64,000 bases of DNA from Sulfurisphaera javensis (GCF_041154675.1 NZ_AP031322.1:992001-1056000); one strand, 5' to 3'. Shown: positions 19,516-30,055, counted from the stretch's first letter. The notes: generated from the sequence alone by a model not told the origin. Numbers and translations are program-made.

Positions 19516-20756
19516 AATACTAACCTCCTTGCTTTTCCAATTCTTTCTTTAGCTAATTCTAGAAACTCTTTATAAGATAACTTTAGTCTAGCATAACCTA
19601 ATTCTACGGCTTTAGTTGCTACTGCCGCTGCCATCCTGAAATAAACTTCTATTTCATCCATTCTTGGAATTATATAATCTTCCCTCAAACCTTTCTCTTC
19701 AGCATACTTAGCTAATTCTTCTGAAGCTGATATTATCATTTCATCAGTTATTTTTCTTGCTCTACAATCTAAAACTCCTCTAAATACTGCTGGAAAGATT
19801 AAGGAGTTATTTACCTGATTTGGAAAATCACTTCTACCAGTTGCTACAATTACAGCACCGGCCTCTTTAGCCTCACTAGGATAAATCTCTGGAATGGGAT
19901 TTGCTAAAGCAAATACTATAGGTTTGTTCATCATTCTAATAAGCCTTTTATCTATCTTAGCATAGGGTGAGGAAGCTGCAATTAGGATATCAGCGCCTTT
20001 AAAAGCCTCATCAACAATTGTAACTCTCTCCCCATTAGTTTGTATTGCTAACTCATATTTCCAAGGGTGTTTAAACATTAGAGAATCTATGTCTCTCCTT
20101 TCAGCATATAAAGGACCTTCTCTATCTATAATTATCATGTTTTTAGGATTAAAACCATATCTTATTAATAATCTTGCTGTTGCTATATTAGCTGCCCCAG
20201 CTCCCATTAAAATAATCTTTGAATTTTTATCTTTTCCAGTAAGTTTTAGAGCATTAATTAACCCAGCTAGAACAGCACCAGCAGTTCCTTGTTGATCATC
20301 ATGCCAGACCGGTATATTTAAGACTTTTTGTAGCTCTTCCAGAATAAAGAAACATTTAGGTGACTCAATATCTTCTAAGTTTATTCCTCCAAATGCGGGC
20401 TCAATAGCCTTAGCAACTTGAATAAATTCTTCCTTACTATATACTCTAATGGGTAATGGAAAGGCATCTACACCACCTAAATATTTGAATAATAATGCTT
20501 TTCCTTCCATAACTGGTAAAGAGGCTATAGGACCTACATTTCCTAAACCTAAAACTCTACTTCCATCAGTCAGAATAGCAATAGTATTCCATCTACTCGT
20601 TAGCTCAAAACTTTGATCTTCATCCTTTTGAATTTCTTTTACTAACTCTGCAACACCTGGAGTGTAAATTAAAGCAAAATCTTCATAAGAATTGATAGGA
20701 ACTTTTGGTAATATTTGTAATTTCCCTTGATATTTCTTTGCTAACGACACAGCCAT
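19512..20756 (-). CDS. NAD(P)-dependent malic enzyme
   Basis: 414 residues, the short prokaryotic type. Landmarks: YTPGVAELV near the N-terminus, [34 protein letters not shown] with the metal-binding Asp pair, and the Rossmann motif [13 protein letters not shown]. It decarboxylates malate to pyruvate, linking the citric acid cycle to gluconeogenesis. First gene of a minus-strand run with an acetyltransferase, a regulator and a DsrE protein. Confidence 0.92.
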   Translation of the reverse strand: MAVSLAKKYQGKLQILPKVPINSYEDFALIYTPGVAELVKEIQKDEDQSFELTSRWNTIAILTDGSRVLGLGNVGPIASLPVMEGKALLFKYLGGVDAFPLPIRVYSKEEFIQVAKAIEPAFGGINLEDIESPKCFFILEELQKVLNIPVWHDDQQGTAGAVLAGLINALKLTGKDKNSKIILMGAGAANIATARLLIRYGFNPKNMIIIDREGPLYAERRDIDSLMFKHPWKYELAIQTNGERVTIVDEAFKGADILIAASSPYAKIDKRLIRMMNKPIVFALANPIPEIYPSEAKEAGAVIVATGRSDFPNQVNNSLIFPAVFRGVLDCRARKITDEMIISASEELAKYAEEKGLREDYIIPRMDEIEVYFRMAAAVATKAVELGYARLKLSYKEFLELAKERIGKARRLVL

Positions 20757-20851
20757 ACTATATTTAATGTCTTTAAATTATAAAAATTTTTCGTAAATCT
20801 TGAAATGATCAAAATAAATATTATTCTTCTTACTTTTAGTTATTGGGGAAA

Positions 20852-20860
20852 AATTTATAG
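20852..20860 (+). promoter_or_regulatory. TATA box for the DUF929-like gene
   Basis: AATTTATAG is centred about 28 bases before the ATG at 20884, consistent with a leaderless or nearly leaderless transcript. Confidence 0.5.
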
Positions 20861-20883
20861 TTTGATCAGAATAGAAAAAAGCA

Positions 20884-21699
20884 ATGAACAAAAAAGTCCT
20901 TGGAACTGTTATAGCAGTAATAGTAATAATTGCTGCGTTTCTATCAGTATATTACATTATGAAACTGAGTAATACAAAGGCAAGTGTAAATAATACACAA
21001 TCACCAACTACTTCCTCCATTAATGAAATACCGGCTGGTAAATTTGTGAAAATAAGTAATATTGATTTAGCACCAAAAGGGCAAGTAATTGTGGTAGAAC
21101 AATCTTGGTATGGATGCCCCGTAGGAGCAGCAGCTTCATGGGCCATTTATAATGTTTTAAAGAATTATGGGAATATTACATATGAATTTCATTATTCTGA
21201 TCCTGATCATAAGCCAGCAAACATCCCAGGCCTAATATTCTTAAATTTCACCCCAACGTCTATAGTCAGATTTTATGTAGCTTATGTTTATAACGAATAT
21301 TTAAATGCCTCTTACAATGGAACACCAATACCTCAAAATGAATTAATTCCGATTGGAGAAAAAATATTAGAAGAGGAATATGCAAGTATGGGATTACCAC
21401 CTCAAGTTTCACAGTTCATAATTCAGTACGAGACTAATGTTACAGTAGAACAATATGGTAAGCCATCTGCACTATATGTACAACCACCACATCTTAACTT
21501 TGCAATACTAATATCTGGACCTAATGGAACATATATTGTTACTACTCCAATAGTTAACCCAGATATACTTTCTGGATACAGTCCTCAATATGTGTTTAAT
21601 AACTTAGACCAATTCCAACAAATAATAAACGCATCAAATATGATTCAGCAAGTTATACTTGAAGCAGCAGGACCTTTAGCTGGCGAGTGTCCAACGTAA
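20884..21699 (+). CDS. Membrane-anchored thioredoxin-fold-like protein (DUF929 type)
   Basis: 271 residues. N-terminal membrane anchor (about residues 5-27), then an outside domain. SWYGCPVGAAASW sits after a beta strand (GQVIVVEQ), like the active-site turn of thioredoxin-fold proteins, but with one Cys instead of CxxC. It fits my memory of the Sulfolobales DUF929 family. Function unknown; a role in handling extracytoplasmic thiols is only a guess. Confidence 0.6.
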   Translation: MNKKVLGTVIAVIVIIAAFLSVYYIMKLSNTKASVNNTQSPTTSSINEIPAGKFVKISNIDLAPKGQVIVVEQSWYGCPVGAAASWAIYNVLKNYGNITYEFHYSDPDHKPANIPGLIFLNFTPTSIVRFYVAYVYNEYLNASYNGTPIPQNELIPIGEKILEEEYASMGLPPQVSQFIIQYETNVTVEQYGKPSALYVQPPHLNFAILISGPNGTYIVTTPIVNPDILSGYSPQYVFNNLDQFQQIINASNMIQQVILEAAGPLAGECPT

Positions 21700-21736
21700 G
21701 TTAATTATTTTTTATTCCTACTTCATATTTTATAAT

Positions 21737-22198
21737 ATGAGTTCTGAAGATGAGTTAATTACGTATATTTTGAAAAATTATAAGAATATAGCAACAATAG
21801 GCTTTTCAAAAGATCCAACAAAACCAGCACATCAAGTTCCTAAATTTCTTATTACTAAAGGCTATAATGTGTATCCGGTAAATCCTTCCGCCGATGAGAT
21901 TTTAGGAAGAAAAAGTTACAAATCAATCTTAGATATTCCGGATAAAATTGATATAGTAGAAGTTTTTAGACCTTCTTCAGAAGTTCCAAAGATTGTAGAT
22001 GAGGTACTTGAAAGGGTAAAACAAAAAGGAGATGTAAAAGTTATCTGGTTACAAGAGGGTATAAGAAATGATGAGGCAGCAGAAAAGGCTAGAAAAGCTG
22101 GCTTAATTGTTATTCAAGATAGATGTATGTACAAAGAATATATGAAGAAAATAGCTGGAGATAAAAGTCCTCCTCCAGTATCACAAGTTGTAGAATAA
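21737..22198 (+). CDS. CoA-binding domain protein
   Basis: 153 residues. ATIGFSKDPTKPAHQVPKFL and VYPVNPSADEILGRKSY are the typical blocks of the YccU-type CoA-binding Rossmann family, ending with DRCMYKEY in place of the usual DRCIMIEH. Cytoplasmic, binds CoA or a related nucleotide; role unknown. Confidence 0.85.
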   Translation: MSSEDELITYILKNYKNIATIGFSKDPTKPAHQVPKFLITKGYNVYPVNPSADEILGRKSYKSILDIPDKIDIVEVFRPSSEVPKIVDEVLERVKQKGDVKVIWLQEGIRNDEAAEKARKAGLIVIQDRCMYKEYMKKIAGDKSPPPVSQVVE

Positions 22199-22229
22199 AG
22201 TTTTTATTCACTTTTACATTTCTTTAAGT

Positions 22230-23906
22230 ATGTATAATAAAAGGTATATGATTTTTCTCCTTATCTTACTTATGTTCTCTGTTATCTTATCTTTAAAAAC
22301 AAATTCTCTCTCCCTTTCTTCTAAAGAGCCATTTAACGCATCAATAATTTATACATCTCCTTCAGCTGTACTAAACAATTCTATATTTTATCTTTGTGCA
22401 ATAATTAACGGTACTGTTAGTTTAAATTTAGTTTCTCAATCAGCTACTTTTAATGTAACATCAGTTTCAACTTATTTATCTGGTCTAAATATTCCTATCC
22501 TTCAACTGGATGGTTTTGTAATATCTACACCAAAAGTTATTGGAAATAAGGTCTTTTTCATTTATTTACCTGGAGTAAAATCTATTAATCCTTCAAACCT
22601 TACAATTAAAAAATCGTATTTTGCTTACGCTTCATTTAATGGAAACTGGGGAAAAGTAATAAACTTATTAACTTACGGTGCTTCTGAAGATTTTGATGTC
22701 TATAATAATACAGTTTATCTTATTTGGAAGCCTTCATATTCCTCTAGCAATTCTTTTTTATTAATATTAAATTCTAATGGAATACTTCTTAACAATATTT
22801 CATTAAATATTATTAATGCTACTTCTATCAGCGTTTCTAACGGTTTAGGAGTTATAGGCAACTCATCAATATCTCAACTAACCTCGCTAGAGAATCTCTC
22901 TGTTTCTGGACTTGTTGGTGATTACTTTGTTATTAATTTAAGTAATGGTAAAGTACTTTACGAAATACCAGAATATAATGGATTAGAGCCATCATTAGTC
23001 AGTGTTTCAGATAATTTAGCATTAGTTACATACTCGTCAAGTTCAGCTTCTTATTTAGTATTATATAACTTATCTAATCAGAAAATATTATCCACAAGAG
23101 AGTATAATAGTGAGGCAATAGGTTATATAAATGATGGTTATATACTAGTAGAACAAATTGTTAAGTCAAACTTCGGAATAAATTCAATAATAACAGTTTA
23201 CAATGAAAATTGGAGTGTTATATATCAGAAATCGCAACAATCCTTGACTTCATATTTATTAGCTGATGGTTTGATAGTAAACTCTACCTCTGTAACTGCT
23301 ATTATTACTACTATAAACACAGAGCTATCATTCTCTCAAATAACTATAATATCATCCATTGAACTTATTAAAGTCTTAGAAGCACCAGAGCCCTTTACTA
23401 TTTCAGTATACGAATATCATTACCCCGGATATACTATACTTTATCTAATCTGGAATGAAAAAGTCCCTTCTACGTTTTATGTTTACTTTAACAACTCATT
23501 AAGATCGATACTTCACCAAAACTATGTAGAGTACAATATTACACAAAATGTAACTTATCTGGTAAAAATTGTCGCAATGAATGCTTTAGGGAATATAACA
23601 GAAAATATCATAATAAAAATTATTGTTTATCCTTACTTATCTAAAATCACTTCTACCACAACTACTTCTAGTAGTAGCACAACTTCAACTACTGAAACTA
23701 CTGTAAGTAATATAACGACACAACAAACAACTGAAAATTATTATACAACAACCGAGTCTAGTAATATATCTCACAATATTACTACTATAAGTCACTTATC
23801 TACTACCTCAGTGATAAATGTACCTCAAACAGAAATTGTTGCAATTATCTTGATAGTAATAGGAACAGTAATATTGATCTTACTTTCTGGTAGGAAATTA
23901 ATATAA
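22230..23906 (+). CDS. Large secreted, C-terminally anchored protein with Ser/Thr stalk
   Basis: 558 residues. N-terminal signal segment (about residues 5-24), a long beta-rich domain with many Asn-X-Ser/Thr glycosylation sites, a Ser/Thr-rich stalk (about 475-530) and a final membrane helix (about 535-553). This is a cell-surface architecture, as in S-layer-associated or substrate-binding surface proteins of Sulfolobales. The middle may be beta-propeller-like, judging from its repeated short strands. No specific function. Confidence 0.6.
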   Translation: MYNKRYMIFLLILLMFSVILSLKTNSLSLSSKEPFNASIIYTSPSAVLNNSIFYLCAIINGTVSLNLVSQSATFNVTSVSTYLSGLNIPILQLDGFVISTPKVIGNKVFFIYLPGVKSINPSNLTIKKSYFAYASFNGNWGKVINLLTYGASEDFDVYNNTVYLIWKPSYSSSNSFLLILNSNGILLNNISLNIINATSISVSNGLGVIGNSSISQLTSLENLSVSGLVGDYFVINLSNGKVLYEIPEYNGLEPSLVSVSDNLALVTYSSSSASYLVLYNLSNQKILSTREYNSEAIGYINDGYILVEQIVKSNFGINSIITVYNENWSVIYQKSQQSLTSYLLADGLIVNSTSVTAIITTINTELSFSQITIISSIELIKVLEAPEPFTISVYEYHYPGYTILYLIWNEKVPSTFYVYFNNSLRSILHQNYVEYNITQNVTYLVKIVAMNALGNITENIIIKIIVYPYLSKITSTTTTSSSSTTSTTETTVSNITTQQTTENYYTTTESSNISHNITTISHLSTTSVINVPQTEIVAIILIVIGTVILILLSGRKLI

Positions 23907-24602
23907 CTTAACTTCAAACTCTGCATTATCTGATTTTACTCTTATTTTCTCTCCCTTATTTATAGGTATAGGACCTACAATAGATCCAGTAGAAACATAG
24001 CCACTAACTTCTTTACCTATGCTTTTGATAAGCCATTTAAGCATCTCTAAATAATTTCCATAAATAAAGTTTGGTTTATCTTTTCCTTTTAACTCATCAT
24101 TAATATAAACTTCAACTGATTTAGGCTGTTCAGAAACTTTTTCACCTAAATATAGGAGACCAGCTACCATATCATCTGCCTTGAGTTGATTAAAATTCAA
24201 TTTATTTAACGGGGCATTAAATCTTGTCATAGGCATCTCAATTCCTAAATAAGTTTCCTTTATGCAATGAGGAATATTATCCTCTTTACAGTTATCTGCT
24301 AAAACAATAACCTCTATTTCAGCATAAGAATATCTAAATGGTAATTTGACCTCATTTCCTTTTTTTACAATCATATTATTCGTTAATATTCCATAATCTG
24401 GTCCATTTGCCTTAAATTTCTTTATAGTTTCTAATGTTACAAGGCTTATTTTATATCCTCCCAATCCTTCATCTTTAACAAGTTTTTGAGTAAAAAGATT
24501 AAATATCTGAGTAGCTTCCTCACTATTTACTTCAAAAGGTTCTATCTCTTTTTTATCTTTATATGCGTTATAAAGTAACTCAACTTTTTCTTCTATCTTC
24601 AT
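23898..24602 (-). CDS. FAH/2-keto-4-pentenoate hydratase-family protein
   Basis: 234 residues from the ATG at 24602; 12 upstream residues in frame are dropped because they run into the divergent promoter. GGYKISLVT, an SYAEIEVIVL segment with the acidic metal ligands, and STGSIVGPIPINKGEKIRV are typical of hydratases such as MhpD. It probably acts on a 2-oxo-alkenoate. A 53-base gap separates it from divergent xdhC. Confidence 0.75.
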   Translation of the reverse strand: MKIEEKVELLYNAYKDKKEIEPFEVNSEEATQIFNLFTQKLVKDEGLGGYKISLVTLETIKKFKANGPDYGILTNNMIVKKGNEVKLPFRYSYAEIEVIVLADNCKEDNIPHCIKETYLGIEMPMTRFNAPLNKLNFNQLKADDMVAGLLYLGEKVSEQPKSVEVYINDELKGKDKPNFIYGNYLEMLKWLIKSIGKEVSGYVSTGSIVGPIPINKGEKIRVKSDNAEFEVKLY

Positions 24603-24655
24603 CGTAAAACATGTTATAACTAAAAGATTTAAGTGCATTGTATAAGTTATATGTT

Positions 24656-25432
24656 ATGTCAATTTGTGAAATTTTTCCTCTTATTACAAAGTTAACAGCT
24701 GAAGGAAAAAAGGTTGTCATGGTAAACGAGGAAGGGAAAAGAAGTATCTTTGTAGAAGATAAACTTGTTTTAGGTTTTAAAGAACATGAAAGGTATGCAA
24801 AAGAAGCTTTAGAAAAAGGTAGGATTGAAGTTGAAATTAATGGAAAGAAAATAATTGCTGAAGTAATAGAGCCAAGACCATCATTAATTATTGTAGGTTC
24901 TGGAATAATTGCAAAAGCGTTAGCAAAATTATCTTTAGCAATGGGATATTTAGTTGCCGTAATAGGTGATAATGACATTAATGAAGAAGAATTTGCTGGA
25001 GTAAACTTTATTTCTAACTCTTTAACTTTACTTGATCAAATAATTACAGAAGATTCCTTTGTAATTATTGCTAATGAAGGAGGAAAACCTTACGATGTAA
25101 ATGCTGCTTATATAGCTTTGAAAAAAGCAAAATATGTCGGCTTTTTAGCTAGTCAGAAAAGAGCTGCATATACTATTGCACAGTTAATGAAGAAAGGAAT
25201 TGACATGGAAACATTAAAAACAAAATTTTACTCACCATTAGGATTAGACCTAAACGCTAAAACAGCAGAAGAAATTGCATTAAGTGCGTTAAGTGAGGTT
25301 GTAAAAATTTTAAGAGGGGGTAGTGGAAAACATATGAGAGAAATCAAAGATCCTTATATGTATTTAAATGATGCCCTAGAAGGAAAAATTGAGGAAAAAT
25401 GTAACTTTAAACCTCAAACATTATCCTCCTAA
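24656..25432 (+). CDS. XdhC/CoxI-family molybdenum hydroxylase maturation protein
   Basis: 258 residues from the ATG at 24656. The Rossmann motif is LIIVGSGIIAKALAKL; YVGFLASQKRAAY and YSPLGLDLNAKTAEEIALS follow, the latter being the family signature. XdhC proteins receive and sulfurate the Mo cofactor before insertion into xanthine/aldehyde/CO dehydrogenases. It is likely to serve enzymes such as that at 1098-4690. The end overlaps the opposing large gene by 12 bases. Confidence 0.8.
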   Translation: MSICEIFPLITKLTAEGKKVVMVNEEGKRSIFVEDKLVLGFKEHERYAKEALEKGRIEVEINGKKIIAEVIEPRPSLIIVGSGIIAKALAKLSLAMGYLVAVIGDNDINEEEFAGVNFISNSLTLLDQIITEDSFVIIANEGGKPYDVNAAYIALKKAKYVGFLASQKRAAYTIAQLMKKGIDMETLKTKFYSPLGLDLNAKTAEEIALSALSEVVKILRGGSGKHMREIKDPYMYLNDALEGKIEEKCNFKPQTLSS

Positions 25433-28312
25433 AAAATGCCAAAAACCAATATAAGGTATTAAAGATACGACAAACATTTTTCTATCATTTACATATTTAC
25501 TCAATATTTCTAGCATTGCTGAATAATAATTCTCTTTTGCATACTCCAATGCTTTATCTAACTCTTTTTTATCATTTTTCATTACAGCAGTTATTATACC
25601 AACTAGTGCCTTATCTATTCCTTCATCCTTATTTTTAATTTGATTTGCAATAAAGTCAAAGAATTTGTTCTTATCATTAGCTCCTAACAAAATTTCAGCA
25701 GATATATATATTAACAAATCTAAAGTTGTTCCACTGAATATCCTTGGTTTCTCTTCTATTCCTAATACCTTCTTTGAGATAGAAGACGCTACTAAAAGAG
25801 AACCTTTTACATCTTGCTCTTTAACATAATCAGTCAATTTCTCAAGTTCGATAATATCTTGCAAAACGGATTTGTATTCATATTTACCACCACTAACTAA
25901 AGATTTCATTAGCTTAATCTGATAGAATTTAAGTAGATCTATAGCTTCATTATTTTTTATTTTGCCTTCTTTCATTTTATTTCTTATTCTATTATACCAA
26001 TTAATTACTAGTTTTTCAGAAAGCTCAATAGTGGCTCTTACTGATTCCTCTCTAGGATGAGTTAGAAGCAACGTGTATCCTATTCCTGCATCTAATCTAT
26101 CTTTAAGTTCATCAATATAATCCATTATATCATTTGAGATTGGAAAGAAATCCTTTAAGTGTAGATCGTCAAGATTATATTTACTATTTTTGACCAATGC
26201 ATAGTTTTTTCTGAATTTATCATATATAAGAGCCAATTTAAGTAAATCATGATTAGTTAAAGAGTATATTCCTAAGAACCCATAAATCAAAACAGACCAG
26301 AGAGGATTAGTAAATTGAATAAGATCCAATGAACCATCTATGTAATTTACTAGTGATTTAGGAAACACTGAATATTCATTATCTATTTCGTTTATAATTT
26401 GCTTAACTTTATCTATATCTTCATTAGAATATTTTAGATAATTGAATAGAATTGCTGAAAGTTGATAAGAATAATTCTTTTTAATTACCTTGATATTATT
26501 AATTATATCATCAAGGACAAATCTTACCCATTCTACTTTGCCATTTTTAGATAAAGTTAATAAAATATCTAGTGCTGTAGAGGTACACTTATCTTCTGTA
26601 CTTTTCATTAATATACCCTTAATCTTAGCAAGTAATTCATATGGTTGAAGACTATTATTACTTAACTCTTTGCAATATTTCTCGATATTAATATTGTCTT
26701 TTAATCTTTCTATTATATAAGGTAAAAATATTCTCATAAAATTAAAATTATTATCGAAATATTCTTTTATTTTTGAGATTATTCTTGGTTTTTCTCCTTC
26801 AGTTATTGAAAGATAAGATAAGATGTTTAGAATACTATCTATCATAGTTTCATTATTAATTTCTTTTGAGATCTCTTCCGCTACATTTGCCAGTATTTTT
26901 TCTACGTTTATACTATCTAATGAATCAGTATAATAATCTTCAGACTTTGGAACTTTAAATGGAATATTACAGTTAGAAAACCATTTAAGTATTAAGTCAT
27001 TTTCATTAACATTTTTCCTACCACTATTTTTTAAAATAAGTGCAGAGATTCTTACAGGGATTGGTATGTTATATTTATCATATACTGCCAAAATTGGAGA
27101 ATACCATAAAATCTTATTCGGATCTGAATCAAAAATAACATTATATATATAATTCCAATAATCAGCATAGAAATTCTCTAGAGCTTCATTTAATGTTGAT
27201 TCGATATTATCAGTCTGATACATAATAATATAATGCATAGGAATAGAGGTTATTCTCTCATCTAATCTTAATGTTAAACCTTTATCTCTAGATAAAGAGT
27301 ATATATATCGTCTATCTACATAAATTTTAAAAGCATTAATACCTAAAGTTTTTGCTAAATCATTAGTTAATACATAAAGAACTTTACTTTTATTACTATT
27401 ATATATTTTTTCTAGACTAGTGTACTCATTATTAGTATTATGATAGTCAATAACAGAAATTTCGAGTTTATGATCTTTTGCTCTTTTCTTTATAAGTTCA
27501 GATATTGTACTTTTACCAGTTCTTAGGCTACCAATTATAGCCACATTGTTTCCTCTAAATAGTTCAGATATTGCAAGATTAACAATATCTACATATTCTA
27601 GGTAATCTATAATAGATAGTTCTTCGACTTCCGTAGAAGAGTAATTTAAATCGCTTATTTGTCTTTTACTTTCACCAGGTAATAATCCTAGAGAAGAATC
27701 TATTAAATAGTAAATGATTTCACGCCATATTGGTGAAAGCTTTTCCCAATCTTCTCTCAAATTATTACCTTTATAAACCTTTTTGAGTAGTTCCTCTGGA
27801 GATTTAGCTTCATTCTCATTTATGTATAATATTCTTCGAAATTTGTTAAATGTCTTTAATGCATCATCAATCTTATTCTCCTTAGCTAGTTTAACTCCTT
27901 CAACTAGCAACCCTGGAATATAAGTGTAATAACCATGTAATGTAAGGATAGAATAATCAAGAATCTTACTTACATCTTTATCCACTCTTTTTACTACATA
28001 ATTAATTGCCTTATACGCTGAAATTGTGAAAACATTACCACTTACTTTAAGATTCCCTTGACCTAATTTAGTCTTACCAAATAATAAGTCAATAACGTAA
28101 CTCCTTCCAATAACTTTATATGTTGATTTAGAGTTTAAGAAATCTCTCCAATTTTGAAGCTCTTCCACGCTATTGAATTCGTTAGGAATCTCAATGCAAT
28201 CTTTACAATATTTTTTAATTATTCCTTTACCTCCATACGGAAGAACTTTTATGATAACAACATCATTTTTAAGTAAAGCCCTTAGTTGTGAAAGAGACGT
28301 AATTTTTCTCAT
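25421..28312 (-). CDS. Orphan 963-residue P-loop ATPase-like protein
   Basis: A clear Walker A, GSLRTGKS at residues 261-268, follows a strand (NVAII), with IDYHN a short way on. The remaining two thirds is mostly helical, rich in Lys, Asn and Ile, with no recognised domain. The first about 240 residues have a CKDC pair (37-40). A STAND- or AAA-like signalling ATPase with helical repeats is possible. It is an isolated gene flanked by the repeat-bearing gap at 28.5 kb. Confidence 0.55.
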   Translation of the reverse strand: MRKITSLSQLRALLKNDVVIIKVLPYGGKGIIKKYCKDCIEIPNEFNSVEELQNWRDFLNSKSTYKVIGRSYVIDLLFGKTKLGQGNLKVSGNVFTISAYKAINYVVKRVDKDVSKILDYSILTLHGYYTYIPGLLVEGVKLAKENKIDDALKTFNKFRRILYINENEAKSPEELLKKVYKGNNLREDWEKLSPIWREIIYYLIDSSLGLLPGESKRQISDLNYSSTEVEELSIIDYLEYVDIVNLAISELFRGNNVAIIGSLRTGKSTISELIKKRAKDHKLEISVIDYHNTNNEYTSLEKIYNSNKSKVLYVLTNDLAKTLGINAFKIYVDRRYIYSLSRDKGLTLRLDERITSIPMHYIIMYQTDNIESTLNEALENFYADYWNYIYNVIFDSDPNKILWYSPILAVYDKYNIPIPVRISALILKNSGRKNVNENDLILKWFSNCNIPFKVPKSEDYYTDSLDSINVEKILANVAEEISKEINNETMIDSILNILSYLSITEGEKPRIISKIKEYFDNNFNFMRIFLPYIIERLKDNINIEKYCKELSNNSLQPYELLAKIKGILMKSTEDKCTSTALDILLTLSKNGKVEWVRFVLDDIINNIKVIKKNYSYQLSAILFNYLKYSNEDIDKVKQIINEIDNEYSVFPKSLVNYIDGSLDLIQFTNPLWSVLIYGFLGIYSLTNHDLLKLALIYDKFRKNYALVKNSKYNLDDLHLKDFFPISNDIMDYIDELKDRLDAGIGYTLLLTHPREESVRATIELSEKLVINWYNRIRNKMKEGKIKNNEAIDLLKFYQIKLMKSLVSGGKYEYKSVLQDIIELEKLTDYVKEQDVKGSLLVASSISKKVLGIEEKPRIFSGTTLDLLIYISAEILLGANDKNKFFDFIANQIKNKDEGIDKALVGIITAVMKNDKKELDKALEYAKENYYSAMLEILSKYVNDRKMFVVSLIPYIGFWHFLGG

Positions 28313-28497
28313 ATCTTGAGTATTTTGAAATATAAGGTATAAAACTATTAGCCAAAATAGACTGTTTATCGTTTCAATTAAAATTACGGATCAATTATAT
28401 TTTCATCTTAAAAATAAGCGATAAAGTTATTAAAATCCTAGCCGATTTTGCTATTATAATCATCAATATTACTATAAACTATTTACATCTTAGTTTT

Positions 28498-28672
28498 GCT
28501 GACTTCCTCTTAGCCCTGAAGGCTAGGGTTCCCCTTATCAATTCGGGTTTACATCTTTCATATGAGATGCAGTCGAGAGGCTCAGAGAACCCCTCTTCTC
28601 AGACTATATTTTTTATTTATTTTTGCGAGCATTCATCCCTGCCTAAAGGCTTTCTGCCCTCAACTTTGTTAG
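28498..28672 (+). repeat. 175-base structured repeat, copy 1
   Basis: Shares blocks with 43328-43500 in the same orientation and almost the same length (175 against 173). Shared blocks are GAAGG.TA.GGTTCCCC near the left end, CTCAGA.AACC in the middle, and GCCTAAAGGCTTTCTGCCC near the right end, then TTGTTAG. Stems visible in copy 1: AGCC/GGCT near 28512-28523, GAGAGG/CCTCTT near 28575-28596, and GCC/GGC at 28641-28650. It could be a solo end or miniature derivative of an IS200/IS605-type element, or a structured RNA such as an omega RNA remnant. The rest of this 465-base gap (28313-28777) shows only promoter-like AT-rich sequence. Confidence 0.7.
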
Positions 28673-28777
28673 ACCAGTCACTCTGGGAAGTTTAAACAAG
28701 TCTTTGGGGAAAGTAGTGTATTAGACTTCAATCATAAAATAAACCTAATTATTTAGGTTACTAACTTTTTATCAGTC

Positions 28778-29725
28778 ATGAAAAACAGAAAAATTATGGA
28801 TAAGATAGAAATAGAACCATGGGGAGTAAATGTTCCCTATATCTATTTAGCAACGATCATGTTCTTCTTAGGAGGATTATCCCTTGATATTTCTCCCTCA
28901 TATCATCCTTATTTTATGACAATAGGTGTTTATTCTCTATATTTTGGAATGTTACAAAGACTCTTTTTCCCAGCGAAGAAATATTTTATGACACACATAT
29001 TAGCCTTAATTTTCTTAGCAATACCTCTATCTCATTATTTTCAATTTCTAGCTTCAATTTTTCTAATAGTAATTGAAATTACTGCGCTAAGAGACGTTAA
29101 AAGTTATGGAAGTAAATTTCCAGTGAATATTCTAGTCTTATCTTCACCCTTTCTATCAGCGATCATGTGGTTTTTATTTCTTAATTATTGGAGCCTAGCC
29201 ATACCTATCTTAATTTACATATTAGGAGTAAATATTGGAGTATTTACAGCAACACTAGGAGCTAAACCCTTCTTTGGAATTTTACAATTGCCAGTCTTAA
29301 TAATGGGGCTTCTTTCAATGTTTTATCCCTTTTTAATACCAGTTACTTTAGTATTTTACTTTTTATTACTTTTCCGAAAAAGAATAAATTTCAAGGTAAA
29401 TCCTACTTCAATCTTAGTTATTATAATTTCACTTTTAACTACATTTTCAGCAATAGTTTTAGAAGATATGCTTCACGCATTTTACCTTGATGTAATGTTT
29501 CCTTTCTTCTTCTCATGCATAACATATTCAACCGCAAGATATAATCATCAAAAGGTAGCATATATATTGCCACTACTTTTACTCTCATATTATTTTAGAT
29601 TCATTAACCTTGAAGTTTCTGGAATTTTCCTTCCAGTGTCATATCTCTACTTTCTTTTCTTAATTAAAGATACTTTAGGAATAACTGGAATAAAAGTAGG
29701 AATGTCAGCAAAATATTTAAAATAA
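28778..29725 (+). CDS. Polytopic membrane protein, unknown function
   Basis: 315 residues with about ten predicted membrane helices and a basic, charged N-terminus (MKNRKIMDKIEIEPWG). No motif recognised, though the His-containing helices (YHPYFM, LEDMLHAFYLD) could hold heme or metal. It lies just downstream of the structured repeat and upstream of degraded toxin-antitoxin DNA. Confidence 0.6.
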   Translation: MKNRKIMDKIEIEPWGVNVPYIYLATIMFFLGGLSLDISPSYHPYFMTIGVYSLYFGMLQRLFFPAKKYFMTHILALIFLAIPLSHYFQFLASIFLIVIEITALRDVKSYGSKFPVNILVLSSPFLSAIMWFLFLNYWSLAIPILIYILGVNIGVFTATLGAKPFFGILQLPVLIMGLLSMFYPFLIPVTLVFYFLLLFRKRINFKVNPTSILVIIISLLTTFSAIVLEDMLHAFYLDVMFPFFFSCITYSTARYNHQKVAYILPLLLLSYYFRFINLEVSGIFLPVSYLYFLFLIKDTLGITGIKVGMSAKYLK

Positions 29726-29754
29726 TATACGAGAGATGGTATACTAAGAGCGAA

Positions 29755-29879
29755 GTGGTTTCAGTAAGAATAAAGAAAGAGGTAGTTAAAGAAATTGATT
29801 CCTTAGTTTCTGAGAGAGTTTTCTTCTCAAGAAATGAGGCTTAAACTATATCATGGGATTAAAGGAAATAGATAAGTGA
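29755..29879 (+). pseudogene. Remnant of a ribbon-helix-helix antitoxin (VapB/CopG type)
   Basis: From a GTG at 29755 the frame reads VSVRIKKEVVKEIDSLVSE then FFSRNEA and a stop. That is the N-terminal strand and helix of a ribbon-helix-helix antitoxin. The expected continuation reappears out of frame as GLKEIDK and a stop at 29877-29879. The middle is corrupted, so the gene is dead. Confidence 0.55.
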
Positions 29880-30055
29880 AAAGAGATAAATCAGAAAGTC
29901 AAAAGAAATGCAACTTCCTATATTTAATAAAACTTTCTTGCTGATAGGAGCAAGTATCGAAATACTTTGATACATCTATAATTAATCTATAATTATTCGG
30001 TCTATATTAAATGGTCATAGAAGAGAGAAGCAATAGAAGAATTTAAATCTGGGGA

